From: Vibrio hepatarius
GTDB taxonomy: Bacteria > Pseudomonadota > Gammaproteobacteria > Enterobacterales > Vibrionaceae
Assembly: GCF_011806575.1 (NCBI RefSeq)
Contig: NZ_JAATOO010000004.1
Span: 182,218 to 246,217, forward strand
Length of the DNA stretch: 64,000 nucleotides
Reading direction: 5' to 3'
The notes beneath the pieces were generated by a model. It was not told the DNA's origin, made no database searches, and was given only the letters and a program-made list of their open reading frames with translations. Position numbers and translations under genes: made by a program. Position 1 is the first letter of the stretch. The number at the start of each line of letters is the position of its first letter. Shown in pieces: positions 16,715 through 26,284 of this stretch.

Positions 16715-18034
16715 CTAACCTCGGTTTTGACGCACTTTATCTAATGTCGGAATAGCTTTAGGCACACGCAATGCAAACTTACGCTGTCTGTTACGTGGAA
16801 TCGATCGCCACATGCGCTTAACTAGGCTGACGTCTTGTTCACCAGATTGAACACGTAGACTATCTTGTTGCCACGATGCACTGCTATCCACTTTGGTCAT
16901 TTCTAACAGTGAAGTATGGGTACGCGTTTGTCGGTACAGCAACGTACGTACCTCGCCCCAACGCCCGGCTCTAACTAGACGACGGAAGGTTAACCAAGCA
17001 GGTACAGGCCGTTTTCGGTAGTAACGCTTAACGCTAAGCGTCGTCGAAACCATGAGTGTAAGCACGACACCAGCGGCAATTAGCCACGATGAGTAGGCTT
17101 TGAGGAAAGACGCAAGCGTGTGTTTAACGTGATAGCTTTGCCCTTTAACCACCACAGTCTCAAGCTGGTTAGTTTTGCTGTTCCACCACTGAAATTCGAT
17201 ATCCGGTATTGTGATATCCCCGCCTTGTTGAATCACATACACGCTCTGTTCGGTTCGAGCCGATTGATAGTCGCCACGCGTTTGCAAATCCGACAACTGA
17301 TGTGGTTGCGGGTAGACATGGTATTGCTGAGTAGACTGACCTGAGAGCAGATTTGGCAACAGTACCGAAAGGCTATCTTGCGCACTCACTGTTACTGTTC
17401 GTGTAATCGCATCACCGACTTTCAGTTGTTCCTGCGAGGTGTGCCACTGCTGCTCTACTTCAACATTTGACGCAACAAACCACGGGGTTGTATCGCTAAC
17501 CAACCCGGTGGGTAGAGTCGCCTCAAGCCCGAGCGGTGGCGTGTATAAAGTGCCCGCTACATTAGAACCATCAGGCGCAGAGACTTTTACCCAAACCGGA
17601 ACAGGTGGAATCACAAAGCTCCCCGACGCTTGTGGGTAAAGCGTCACTTCCCAACGCTGGCGAGCCCAGGTTTTATCACCTTTTGTATCAATAAAGTTAG
17701 TGGCCAGTTGGTTACGTTGCTTTGCAATCAGATTGGCGACATCGATTGTGCCGATACGGGTGCCACCAGTAAACCAACGAGACGTCGCAACTTCGATGTT
17801 CAAAATCACTTGTTGGTTAACGCTCACTTGCGCTGCACCACTGTCCTCTTGCTGGCCGATCCAAGCCGTGACTTCAACATCATGGTTGCGCTGCAATTGG
17901 TCAATATCCAACTCTGCTGCAAAGCCATTAAACGGCATCAACAAAACCAGCACCACCATAAAACCAATATCAATCAACAAGTTAGATTGAGATAACGAGT
18001 GATAGTTTTGAATCGACTTACTTTGAGTCAACAT
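16715..18034 (-). CDS. batD: BatD-family protein (oxygen-tolerance type)
   Basis: 439 residues: N-terminal hydrophobic export segment (about 22-40), a long periplasmic beta-rich region with BatD-type wording (AWIGQQEDSGAAQVSVNQQVIL, then VKVGDAITRTVTVSA), one membrane helix near 315-335, and a basic cytoplasmic tail. BatD proteins work with MoxR ATPases and vWA proteins at the inner membrane; their biochemical role is not settled. It is the last gene of the sulfatase-MoxR-Bat operon, 2 bp after batB, and ends at a strong terminator. Confidence 0.85.
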   Translation of the reverse strand: MLTQSKSIQNYHSLSQSNLLIDIGFMVVLVLLMPFNGFAAELDIDQLQRNHDVEVTAWIGQQEDSGAAQVSVNQQVILNIEVATSRWFTGGTRIGTIDVANLIAKQRNQLATNFIDTKGDKTWARQRWEVTLYPQASGSFVIPPVPVWVKVSAPDGSNVAGTLYTPPLGLEATLPTGLVSDTTPWFVASNVEVEQQWHTSQEQLKVGDAITRTVTVSAQDSLSVLLPNLLSGQSTQQYHVYPQPHQLSDLQTRGDYQSARTEQSVYVIQQGGDITIPDIEFQWWNSKTNQLETVVVKGQSYHVKHTLASFLKAYSSWLIAAGVVLTLMVSTTLSVKRYYRKRPVPAWLTFRRLVRAGRWGEVRTLLYRQTRTHTSLLEMTKVDSSASWQQDSLRVQSGEQDVSLVKRMWRSIPRNRQRKFALRVPKAIPTLDKVRQNRG

Positions 18035-18036
18035 AG

Positions 18037-19764
18037 TTACTCCTCACCTCGCTCGTTGGCACTGCTAGACGCGTCGACTGGATTGTGGAGCTGGATTTGG
18101 AATTTGGTGCGTAAGAAATATTTCGGGTCAGCTTCAACCCGTTTGAGCCATTTATCCGCCACCGCTTGGTCATTCAACAACTCTTCAGCACTTATCGACT
18201 CTTTGGTCATCAGTTCTTCAGAAGTCTGTTCTTGATAGCCGTCGCCAGTTTTTGGTTGCTCCTCGCCTAGCTCTACGGAAATCTCTTGCTGCCCTTCTGC
18301 CGATTTGCCCTGACTTTCACTCATCCGGTTAATCTCATCCACCAAAGCGGTAATCACGGCGAGATTGTGCTCAACGTCTGGACGTAGCTGCTCACTTAGT
18401 GTGTCTTGCGCAGCGAGTGTTTGCAGTAAATCTCTGGCAGCGACGTACTCTCGCTGCCGAGCCAATGCGCTGGCGGCGTTGTACAAGCCTAAGTCTCGCT
18501 CGTCTTGTGTCGCGGCGTGCCTTAACTGTAAAAATGCGCTATGCGCTAGCTTATATTCACTTGCGTAGTAATAAGCCGTACCTTTGCGTAGTGGGTCTTT
18601 AAAATGTTTCGCCGCTTCAAGGTATTGTTTGTCGTTCAGTAAGCGTTGACCTTGCTGATCCGGCGTTAACCACAAGTCCCACCAACTTTGCGCGAGCTTA
18701 TCCCACAAAGTGACTTTTTGAATCACTTCAACTTGCTCAGCTTTACTCTGCACTGGTTGAGCCATTACCGGTTTAGGCAACAACAAAGAACCAGACACCA
18801 TCGCAAGTAAACACCACTGCACCAACCAACCTTTACGGAACCAGAGCATCATGATCAGCGCAATAGGATAAAGCAGTACATAGCCCATATCCTTCCAAGG
18901 CATCGACGATTCACCGTTGAGCTGCATGTTACGCTCCACCAAGCGGTTCAGCGTTTCGATATCACTACCGTCGACGCTCACTTCAACCAAGCGCCCACCA
19001 GTGGCACGAGCTAGCGCACGCAATGAGTCTAAGTCCATCGGATTATCACTGACTCGATCAGGGTTTCCCGCAGCGAGAATCAGCAACTGATAAGGCCTGG
19101 CTGAAAAAAACGCGGCAAAACGATCAATCGTATTGGGCGTCACGCCATCGCTGACCAGCAATACGCTCGAGCCCAGTTCGTTGTTTAGCTGTTGATCAAT
19201 AAGCGCTAAGGCTTGCGAGGCGTCTTTGCCGTCAACAGGCATGATGTCTGGCGAAATAGCCGCAAGAAAAGGGTCAAACACTTTTGCATCTTGCGTCACT
19301 GGCATAGCGACATGTGCGCTGCCAGCGTAAACAACCAGTCCAGTTCGGCCGCCTTCTCGCGCTGCGAGTAAATCTCGCACCTTTTGCTTGGCACGCTCTA
19401 GACGACTTGGCGGCAAGTCTTTTTGCAGCATAGAATCACTGTTGTCTAGCACCACCAGCATTGACGTTTTATCTTCCCCAAATGGTGAGGCTTCTCGCTG
19501 CCAAGTTGGCCCGGCGCAAATGATAATCGCCAACGTCACGTTGACCAGCAGTAACTTAAGCGGCAACTGTTTTCGCCAGCCTTTGTCGCCGATAGTCAGC
19601 GCGCTGCGTAGGTGTTCGGGTAACACATCTTTCCAGCTTGGTCGGGAATCTTCCAATGATCGTAGCCAAAGTAGTAACACCATCGGCACAAACGCCAGTA
19701 ACCACCAAGGTCTGAGAAAGTGAAACTGGCTGAAAAACTGCTCAACAGGCAGAGAATCAAACAT
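18037..19764 (-). CDS. batB: BatB-like vWA protein fused to TPR region (BatB/BatC)
   Basis: 575 residues. Membrane helices at about 18-36 and 68-86, a von Willebrand A domain with intact MIDAS D107-N-S-D-S111 (about 100-280), two further helices (about 290-345), then a periplasmic TPR-rich region (about 370-480, LLNDKQYLEAAKHFKDPLRK, GLYNAASALARQREYVAARD) and an acidic tail. Fusion of BatB-type vWA and BatC-type TPR parts is common in gammaproteobacteria. It overlaps batA by 8 bp. The MIDAS implies metal-dependent protein binding. Confidence 0.88.
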   Translation of the reverse strand: MFDSLPVEQFFSQFHFLRPWWLLAFVPMVLLLWLRSLEDSRPSWKDVLPEHLRSALTIGDKGWRKQLPLKLLLVNVTLAIIICAGPTWQREASPFGEDKTSMLVVLDNSDSMLQKDLPPSRLERAKQKVRDLLAAREGGRTGLVVYAGSAHVAMPVTQDAKVFDPFLAAISPDIMPVDGKDASQALALIDQQLNNELGSSVLLVSDGVTPNTIDRFAAFFSARPYQLLILAAGNPDRVSDNPMDLDSLRALARATGGRLVEVSVDGSDIETLNRLVERNMQLNGESSMPWKDMGYVLLYPIALIMMLWFRKGWLVQWCLLAMVSGSLLLPKPVMAQPVQSKAEQVEVIQKVTLWDKLAQSWWDLWLTPDQQGQRLLNDKQYLEAAKHFKDPLRKGTAYYYASEYKLAHSAFLQLRHAATQDERDLGLYNAASALARQREYVAARDLLQTLAAQDTLSEQLRPDVEHNLAVITALVDEINRMSESQGKSAEGQQEISVELGEEQPKTGDGYQEQTSEELMTKESISAEELLNDQAVADKWLKRVEADPKYFLRTKFQIQLHNPVDASSSANERGEE

Positions 19765-20821
19765 GCTTTTCTCCCTGTAGAGAGCCTGAGCTAGAGTTTG
19801 CTAATCGTCTTCGTTGCAGCGTAGCTAAACTGAATGCCAGCAGATGCATGACAACCACAATCGCCAGCAAATAATGGTGTAGAGTTTGTTTTGGTCGATA
19901 AGTGGTACTTTCGTAGAGTTGAGGTTCAAGTTCACCAATCTCTTGGTAAGCGAGCGCTAACTCATCGCGGTTAAGCGCTTGAAATGCTTTGCCTCCTGAT
20001 TCACTCGCGATACGTTCAATCGTCTCCATATCTAACGCAGACTCACCTAAGGTTTGCGGGTCTCCCATCGCGATAACATGCACGCGTACACCTTTCGCTT
20101 TGGCAACTTTTGCCGCATCAATCGGTTCGACAAAACTGCCGGTATCATTACCATCGGTCAGCACAATTACCACTTTCTCTTTTGGCTGGCCTTGCTGAGG
20201 ATTGGATTTAGCGCTCTGTTCAAACACTTTGATCGCCAAACCAATCGCATCACCAAGGTGGGTGCTTTGCCCCGCCATCGCGACCTCGGTTTGCTCGAGT
20301 AACTCTAGCCAAACTTGTTGGTCAGCGGTAAACGGCGTTTGTACAAATGCCGCATCACCAAACAAGATCAAACCCAATCGGTCACCTTTTCTTGTGGTTA
20401 CAAACTCACCAAGCACTTCTTTGGCGGCGTCAAGACGAGAAATTTTACTGCCCGACTTGGAGTTAAAATCGATTTCTGCCATCGAACCGGACAAATCCAC
20501 CACGACCATAACATCACGCCCGAGTCGCTCGCGCACTTGTGGTTGACCCAGCACGTTTGGCTGCGCCAATGCCGTTACGACGCACAACCAAGAAATAATT
20601 AGTGTCGCGCGTTGCCACCATTTGGGTGCTAGTTGGCTCGCGCCTTCCGACGGCGTCTCTCCAATCGCATCGACCAGCAATTGAAAGAAAGGTACTTTAA
20701 TTGCCATTTGTTTGGTGCGATAAGCTGGCACAAGATAAGAGATAAGCAGCGGCAGTGGTAACAGCAAAAACCATAATGGATGCGCGAACTCTAGGCTGCT
20801 CAGAGAGAGCAACGTATTCAT
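19757..20821 (-). CDS. batA: BatA-like vWA membrane protein
   Basis: 354 residues: two N-terminal membrane helices (about 14-32 and 72-88), a vWA domain with MIDAS D109-L-S-G-S113 and the metal-site segment VLTDGNDTGS, and a C-terminal helix near 320-338. This is the usual Aerotolerance-regulator-like layout. It overlaps DUF4381 by 4 bp upstream and batB by 8 bp downstream, so the set is translationally coupled. It presumably forms a membrane complex with BatB and receives MoxR action. Confidence 0.9.
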   Translation of the reverse strand: MNTLLSLSSLEFAHPLWFLLLPLPLLISYLVPAYRTKQMAIKVPFFQLLVDAIGETPSEGASQLAPKWWQRATLIISWLCVVTALAQPNVLGQPQVRERLGRDVMVVVDLSGSMAEIDFNSKSGSKISRLDAAKEVLGEFVTTRKGDRLGLILFGDAAFVQTPFTADQQVWLELLEQTEVAMAGQSTHLGDAIGLAIKVFEQSAKSNPQQGQPKEKVVIVLTDGNDTGSFVEPIDAAKVAKAKGVRVHVIAMGDPQTLGESALDMETIERIASESGGKAFQALNRDELALAYQEIGELEPQLYESTTYRPKQTLHHYLLAIVVVMHLLAFSLATLQRRRLANSSSGSLQGEKHV

Positions 20822-21327
20822 ACTCTACCCTCCTGAGTTTTCACGCTTAGGCGATGTTGTTTAAGCCAAACTTGCGCTCGTTTGATCAGTTCTGCATTTT
20901 GTTCAGAACTAAGTTCAATGTTCGGATTGACCAAACTTTGCTGCCACAGCTTTGCGATTTGATCGTTAAAAGCGGGTTGCTCTGGGCAGAGTTCATCGAG
21001 CTTATCTAAGAAGGCAGCATCGAACAGGCGGGCGTTACCACTATCGAGATAAACCAGTACGATTTTCAAAATAGAAAACAGTCTTTTACCTGTGTCGTTA
21101 TCTTGAGGATTGAGTTCATTCAGCGCAGTTAATGCCTCACTTCGGTAGCGATTGTTCCACCAACGACACAGCGCTTTGTAGGTCCAATACACAAGTGCAA
21201 GCAATATCGCTAAAGCAAGTAGCTTCCAGCCAATGGTTTGTGGCCACCAACTGACACTTTCAGGCACTGTAACATCGTGCAAGTTGCGTAAAATATAGGT
21301 ACTTGGCGGGGTATGGAGAGTCGCCAT
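20818..21327 (-). CDS. DUF4381 membrane protein of the MoxR-Bat cluster
   Basis: 169 residues with one membrane helix near 32-50 (GWKLLALAILLALVYWTY) and a cytoplasmic alpha-helical domain. It matches the DUF4381 proteins that sit between DUF58 and the vWA genes in proteobacterial moxR operons. The start codon shares one base with the end of the DUF58 gene. No enzymatic motif is visible; it is probably a structural member of the complex. Confidence 0.82.
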   Translation of the reverse strand: MATLHTPPSTYILRNLHDVTVPESVSWWPQTIGWKLLALAILLALVYWTYKALCRWWNNRYRSEALTALNELNPQDNDTGKRLFSILKIVLVYLDSGNARLFDAAFLDKLDELCPEQPAFNDQIAKLWQQSLVNPNIELSSEQNAELIKRAQVWLKQHRLSVKTQEGRV

Positions 21328-22289
21328 TATCGCCCCCCCACCAACTGTTGAAACTTAGCGATATGCTCTCCGGACGTATCTAGCTCGATATGGGGTAGTT
21401 TTTTGATCGACATAAGCTGAGTCAGAGACTGCCTTTGCTGCGCCATTCGTTCGGCCAGATGCAAGCTGGCGGTTTCGACTTTGGCTTTACTGTCTAAGTT
21501 GAGTTGATAGCGCCCATCTCCCACTACCCACTTCAGACTAGCTAAGTCTTTTGGTAACGACTGTTCAAACGGGTCACTGACCATCACTGCCAGCACATCG
21601 TTGTGCTGTTGAAGTTGTTTCAGATGGTCAAGATGGTGGTCCTCACAGTCATGCCAATCACTGATGAAGATAATCGTCGACTGTTTGAGCTTCATTCTTT
21701 TCACTTGTTCCAGCCAGCGCGAAAAGCTGACGTGTTCACTGTTGTGCGCATCAACATTCAAGGCTTGGTTGGACTGAGCAAGGCGCTTTAGCTGGGCTAA
21801 GAATTCATTTTGCGAGCGCTGTGCTTTGCTATGAAAAACGCGTTGATACGCGGTAATCACCAACCCAACTCGGTCACCGTCTTTCAATACTCGCCATCCA
21901 CACATGGCAGCGATTTCCGCTGCAACCACCGATTTCATCACTTCAATCGAGGAGAAAAACATCGCACTGCGCTGATCAACACAAATAATGACGTTACGGT
22001 CTTTCTCTTCGGTGTAACTTCTCACGTGCGGTTTGCCGGTGCGCATCGTCACTTTCCAATCGATCTTACGAATATCATCACCGAGCTGGTAATGGCGTAA
22101 CTCTTCGAAATTCAAACCACGACCACGAAACAGAGAGTTATGACGTCCAGATAGAACACTGCCAGCTTTGAGGTGTGGCAAAAGGCTGAATGATTCGGCC
22201 TGATCTTGCAAGCGAACCAAACGGGCGTAATCGCAATATAAACGCGGATCGAATCCTTGAGACTGAGGGGCAAGAGTCGGCTTGGCCAT
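21327..22289 (-). CDS. DUF58 protein of the MoxR-Bat cluster
   Basis: 320 residues, soluble. It carries the DUF58 signature GRGLNFEELRHYQLGDDIRKID, written here in two parts: GRGLNFEELRHYQ and LGDDIRKIDWKVTMRTG, then PHVRSYTEEKDRNVII. The region after it has a degenerate vWA-like fold. DUF58 proteins nearly always follow moxR and are thought to bridge the ATPase to its membrane partners. Spacing to moxR is 14 bp. Confidence 0.9.
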   Translation of the reverse strand: MAKPTLAPQSQGFDPRLYCDYARLVRLQDQAESFSLLPHLKAGSVLSGRHNSLFRGRGLNFEELRHYQLGDDIRKIDWKVTMRTGKPHVRSYTEEKDRNVIICVDQRSAMFFSSIEVMKSVVAAEIAAMCGWRVLKDGDRVGLVITAYQRVFHSKAQRSQNEFLAQLKRLAQSNQALNVDAHNSEHVSFSRWLEQVKRMKLKQSTIIFISDWHDCEDHHLDHLKQLQQHNDVLAVMVSDPFEQSLPKDLASLKWVVGDGRYQLNLDSKAKVETASLHLAERMAQQRQSLTQLMSIKKLPHIELDTSGEHIAKFQQLVGGR

Positions 22290-22303
22290 TTCTACCTCCG
22301 CGC

Positions 22304-23293
22304 TTAGCCGATTTCGACGTAATCTAACAGTTCTTCAATCACGCGTTGATGATCAACGCCGTCTGCCAGCGCATCGTAACTCAGTGAAAAACGATGTCCC
22401 ATGACGGCAGGCACCATAGCGCGAACATCATCAGGCAGGACATGGTCGCGACCTTGTAGCCAAGCATAAGCACGAGCACATTTATCGAGCGCAATAGACG
22501 CACGTGGACTTGACCCAACTTCAATCCACTTGTCGAGTTGAGAGTCTGGGTAACGCTGCGGTTTGCGGGTCGCCATCACCAAAGCGACGATGTAATCCTC
22601 AACCAACTCAGAGACCGCAATATGCGGCAACTGTTGACGCGCTTCAAGAATCAGCTCGGAAGAAATGTGCTCTGTTGAAATTACCGTTTGTGAAGTTTTG
22701 GCGCCAAGCTCTTCACTGCGAACCAAGCGGATAATGTCTCGCTCGGCTTGATCTTCTGGATAATCGACGGTCACCTTCATGATAAAGCGGTCCATCTGCG
22801 CTTCAGGCAACGGATAGGTTCCTTCTTGCTCAATTGGGTTTTGTGTCGCTAGTACCATAAACAGTTCAGGTAGCTGGTGCGTTTTATCACCCACGGTAAT
22901 TGTCCCTTCTGCCATCGCTTCAAGCAACGCTGCCTGCACTTTAGCGGGCGCACGGTTTACTTCATCGGCAAGAACAATGCTGTTAAATATTGGTCCCGGT
23001 TGAAAATGCAGTTGTGGCTTACCCGCGACTTCTTGGTACACCTCGGTGCCAGTGACGTCTGACGGCAATAAGTCTGGAGTAAACTGAATACGTCCAAAGC
23101 TCGTATTGAGCAAGTTCGCCAAAGATTTTACCGAGCGCGTTTTTGCTGTTCCCGGCAAACCCTCAAGTAGCACATGTCCGTTAGTCAGCAAACCAATAAC
23201 CAAAGCACGGACCACATGACTTTGACCAATGACACTTTGTTCTGTTTGTTCGATCAATTGCTTGATCGCTTGTTGTGCGTTGTTCATCCCCAC
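22304..23293 (-). CDS. moxR: MoxR-family AAA+ ATPase
   Basis: 329 residues: Walker A GLPGTAKT (45-52), Walker [10 protein letters not shown], sensor 1 [21 protein letters not shown] (shortened here: [17 protein letters not shown]), arginine finger region MDRFIMKV, and a C-terminal lid. MoxR ATPases act as chaperones with vWA proteins to mature or activate target proteins. It starts 3 bp after the end of the sulfatase-maturase gene, so the Bat set reads on from sulfatase and maturase. Confidence 0.95.
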   Translation of the reverse strand: MGMNNAQQAIKQLIEQTEQSVIGQSHVVRALVIGLLTNGHVLLEGLPGTAKTRSVKSLANLLNTSFGRIQFTPDLLPSDVTGTEVYQEVAGKPQLHFQPGPIFNSIVLADEVNRAPAKVQAALLEAMAEGTITVGDKTHQLPELFMVLATQNPIEQEGTYPLPEAQMDRFIMKVTVDYPEDQAERDIIRLVRSEELGAKTSQTVISTEHISSELILEARQQLPHIAVSELVEDYIVALVMATRKPQRYPDSQLDKWIEVGSSPRASIALDKCARAYAWLQGRDHVLPDDVRAMVPAVMGHRFSLSYDALADGVDHQRVIEELLDYVEIG

Positions 23294-23296
23294 CCC

Positions 23297-24589
23297 TTAC
23301 TTAGTATTTTGTTGCTGCAAGATCTGCGATAAGCCCACTAACATTGGCAAGGTGTCATCAAAGAAGCGACGGATACCTGAACAAAGGTAGTTAAGCCCTT
23401 GTTCACCGTCTGGGGTTTTGATTAAGCGGTTTTTCGGACATTCGCCCCAGCAGTATTTTAGGTAAGGACACTGCTTGCAGTATTCCGGTAGTGAGTCACG
23501 CTTTGCCATACCAAAAGTAAACTGACGAGTGGAAAACGCCATCTCATTCAGCGTATGGTCGTGAATGTTCGACAACTTGTATTCGGGATACACATAATGG
23601 TCACAGCTGTACACATCGCCGTTATGTTCAATTGCTAAGCCTTTACCACAGAATTCTGCGGTAATACAGAGTTGAGAAGGTTTTCCCATCACTTGAGCAA
23701 CAGCGGTTTCGAATAGATTGACCAGCACTCGACCCAAGTCATTGTTGACCCATTCGACAAACATAACACTAAGGAACTCACCCCAATCACCTGGGTCGAC
23801 CGACCAATCGGTAACGACTGACATTGGGTGCCCCGGTTTGGCTAACTCACTGCCCAGCTCTGGGGTCATCTGCTCATTCCAGAACTGCGGCGCGGTCGTG
23901 TGGAAGTCATTGGGTTCGACCACTGGCGCGAGCTGGATATAAGTCACACCAAGTTCACGGGTGAGGAATCGGTAGATCGCCAATGGATGTTTCACGTTGT
24001 GGCGGTTTACCGTCACCAGAGCGTTGAATCGCACTTGTTGTTGTTGCAGTTTCTCAATCGCTTTCATTACCAAATGGAACGTTGGTTTACCGCTACGGGT
24101 TTTGCGATATTTGTCGTGCAGCTCTTGCGGACCATCAATCGATAATCCGACTAAGAAGTTGTTCTCGCGTAAAAACTCACACCATTCGTCATTGAGCAAA
24201 ATGCCGTTGGTCTGCAAGTCGTTTTCGATGCGAGTACCTTTTGGCTGGTATTTCTTTTGTAGCTCAACCACTTTGCGAAAGTAATCAAGCCCAAGCAGTG
24301 TTGGCTCTCCGCCCTGCCAAGAAAATACGATTTGCTCGCCGTCTTGACTCTCAATATAACTCTTAATAAAAGCGTCTAAGGTTTCATCATCCATTTTCGG
24401 TTGCTTTGGTTGATGAAGTAGGTTTTCTTTATGTAGATAAAAGCAATATTGGCAGTCAATGTTACATTTTGCACCGCCGGGTTTGGCCATCACGTGAAAG
24501 CGACGTGCATTTCCTTGCGCGGATTTAAACGCGGTTTTCATTGGCACGATTGGCATAGCCGTAGAATGACGTGGGGAAGTTTTGCTCAT
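23297..24589 (-). CDS. Anaerobic sulfatase maturase (radical SAM/SPASM formylglycine-generating enzyme)
   Basis: 430 residues. The radical SAM cluster motif is C42-x3-C46-x2-C49 (CNIDCQYC), followed by FSWQGGEPTLLG, which binds S-adenosylmethionine. The C-terminal SPASM region has the expected Cys sets (ITAEFCGKG, YSCDHYVYPE, CKQCPYLKYCWGECP) for two auxiliary 4Fe-4S clusters. Family knowledge: such enzymes oxidise a Cys or Ser of sulfatases to formylglycine in the cytoplasm before export. The sulfatase gene immediately upstream carries Ser at the modified position. Similar in role to E. coli AslB and the anSMEs. Confidence 0.95.
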   Translation of the reverse strand: MSKTSPRHSTAMPIVPMKTAFKSAQGNARRFHVMAKPGGAKCNIDCQYCFYLHKENLLHQPKQPKMDDETLDAFIKSYIESQDGEQIVFSWQGGEPTLLGLDYFRKVVELQKKYQPKGTRIENDLQTNGILLNDEWCEFLRENNFLVGLSIDGPQELHDKYRKTRSGKPTFHLVMKAIEKLQQQQVRFNALVTVNRHNVKHPLAIYRFLTRELGVTYIQLAPVVEPNDFHTTAPQFWNEQMTPELGSELAKPGHPMSVVTDWSVDPGDWGEFLSVMFVEWVNNDLGRVLVNLFETAVAQVMGKPSQLCITAEFCGKGLAIEHNGDVYSCDHYVYPEYKLSNIHDHTLNEMAFSTRQFTFGMAKRDSLPEYCKQCPYLKYCWGECPKNRLIKTPDGEQGLNYLCSGIRRFFDDTLPMLVGLSQILQQQNTK

Positions 24590-24608
24590 GCATTTCTCTC
24601 TTTGAATT

Positions 24609-24630
24609 GTGGCGCCCCTAGGAGCGCCAC
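24609..24630 (-). promoter_or_regulatory. GC-rich intercistronic hairpin between sulfatase and maturase genes
   Basis: GTGGCGC (24609-24615) and GCGCCAC (24624-24630) form a perfect 7-bp stem just after the sulfatase stop. No T tract follows, so it is more likely an mRNA stabiliser or attenuator that keeps sulfatase message above maturase and Bat message. Confidence 0.65.
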
Positions 24631-24643
24631 TTGTATCTATACG

Positions 24644-26161
24644 TTACTTAGGAACAAATGAACCGGCTTCCATTCGAGGAGGGAATTCTTTAAACGTCCC
24701 CATCACCTCTTTCACTTTTTCCATCGCTGGCATCATTAAGAATGAGCGTTCGTACATCCAACGATCGTAACCCATACCTTTGTCACCACGTTCGAACGGG
24801 TCGATACTCAAGTCAAAGATCAGTGGCACACGCAACTTGGTAAATGGTTTACGCCATACATCCATACCCGTTTCGTTTTCTTGGATCATAAAGTGGTACT
24901 TGTACTTGCCTTGGCGTAGCGCAACAAGATCACCATCATCACTCCAATAGACAAATTCGTTACGCGCTGACTTGTCTGTTTTGCCTGTTAGATAAGGCAG
25001 TTGGTTGTAGCCATCCAAGTAAACTTTATAGTTCCTATCACCCACTTTCTTGCCCTTGAGCAATTCGTCTTTCACATTATCGTTACCTGCGGCTGCAACT
25101 AACGTAGGGAAGAAGTCTTCGAGCGACATAATGCCGTTGAAAGTCTTGCCCGCTTCAATCTTACCCGGCCACTTGATCAGCATAGGTACACGGAAGCTAC
25201 CTTCCCAACCAGTGTTTTTCTCAGAGCGGAATGGTGTCATACCTGCATCTGGCCACAAGTCGACCATCGGGCCATTGTCTGTGGTGTATACGATGATAGT
25301 GTTGTCATCGACACCCAATTCTTTGATCTTGTTAAGTAGATGGCCAATTTGGTCATCGTGTTGTTTCACACCATCAGCATAGAAGCCCGCACCGGTTTTA
25401 CCCTTGTACTCGTCTGGTACGTGAGTGAAGTTATGCATACGAGTGGTGTTGAACCAAGTAAAGAACGGTTTGTCTGCTTTGACTTGTTTTTCAATGAAGC
25501 TTTCTGCTGCGTCGAGGAACTCGCCGTCAACGTTTTCCATACGCTTACGCGTTAGAGGACCAGTGTCTTCAATTTTACCGTCAGCGTATGAATGGATAAC
25601 GCCACGTGGACCAAACTTTTTCTTGAACTCAGGATCAGTTGGATAATCCACGTTCTCTGGTTCTTCTTCTGCATTTAAGTGGTAAAGGTTGCCGAAAAAT
25701 TCGTCAAAGCCATTGTTAGTTGGAAGATGTTCGTCTCGATCCCCCAAGTGGTTCTTACCAAATTGACCTGTCGCGTAACCTAGCTGTTTTAGCATAGTGG
25801 CGATGGTTGGATCTTCTTGAGAGATACCTTCAGCCGCACCAGGCAAACCCACTTTAGATAAGCCCGTACGTTTTGGCATTTGACCAGTGATAAACGCTGA
25901 GCGGCCTGCGGTTGAGCTTTGTTGCGCATAGAAGTTGGTAAACTTCGCGCCTTCTTGGGCAATAGTGTCGATGTTTGGCGTGTTGTAAGCCATCATTCCT
26001 TGGTTATACGTACTTAGGTTCCAGTAACCCACATCGTCGCCAAATATCACCAAAATATTGGGCTTTTCCGCTGCGTATGCGGTAGCAGATGCCGCACCTA
26101 ACGCGAGCGCGCAGGTGTTAAGCACCAGCTTTTTGCCTTTTGCTTTGTTCGCATTTTTCAT
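24644..26161 (-). CDS. Periplasmic sulfatase, Ser-type (arylsulfatase family)
   Basis: 505 residues with a Sec signal peptide (cleavage near ATAYA-AEKPN). Alkaline-phosphatase superfamily sulfatase: metal ligands D42-D43 in FGDDVG, modified residue S83 in S-T-A-G-R (the S/C-x-P/A-x-R motif), TDNGP for the second metal-binding pair, and GKNHLGD. Ser rather than Cys at the modified position means the oxygen-dependent maturase cannot serve; the radical-SAM maturase next door can. It hydrolyses sulfate esters, but the substrate cannot be read from sequence. AslA-like in general appearance. It is the first gene of the operon, divergent from a LysR gene. Confidence 0.92.
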   Translation of the reverse strand: MKNANKAKGKKLVLNTCALALGAASATAYAAEKPNILVIFGDDVGYWNLSTYNQGMMAYNTPNIDTIAQEGAKFTNFYAQQSSTAGRSAFITGQMPKRTGLSKVGLPGAAEGISQEDPTIATMLKQLGYATGQFGKNHLGDRDEHLPTNNGFDEFFGNLYHLNAEEEPENVDYPTDPEFKKKFGPRGVIHSYADGKIEDTGPLTRKRMENVDGEFLDAAESFIEKQVKADKPFFTWFNTTRMHNFTHVPDEYKGKTGAGFYADGVKQHDDQIGHLLNKIKELGVDDNTIIVYTTDNGPMVDLWPDAGMTPFRSEKNTGWEGSFRVPMLIKWPGKIEAGKTFNGIMSLEDFFPTLVAAAGNDNVKDELLKGKKVGDRNYKVYLDGYNQLPYLTGKTDKSARNEFVYWSDDGDLVALRQGKYKYHFMIQENETGMDVWRKPFTKLRVPLIFDLSIDPFERGDKGMGYDRWMYERSFLMMPAMEKVKEVMGTFKEFPPRMEAGSFVPK

Positions 26162-26243
26162 ACCATCTCCGTTATTTCACTGAAATTAAAGGAAGTTCAC
26201 CTTAAGCTCCCTCAAAAGCTAAGATAAACTACGAGCAAGCCAC

Positions 26244-26266
26244 AATAAATGTGGTTACAATTTATT
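26244..26266. promoter_or_regulatory. Candidate LysR operator between sulfatase and LysR genes
   Basis: AATAAAT (26244-26250) and ATTTATT (26260-26266) form a perfect inverted repeat with a 9-base centre in the 123-bp divergent promoter region. The half-sites fit the T-N11-A type dyads bound by LysR proteins. Binding by the neighbouring regulator is inferred. Confidence 0.55.
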
Positions 26267-26284
26267 CATTTATAAATTTGATTT

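Noticed and set aside
24644..26161. Sulfatase considered inactive because Ser replaces the catalytic Cys
   Set aside because: Ser-type sulfatases are a known active class when a radical-SAM maturase is present, and one is encoded next to it.
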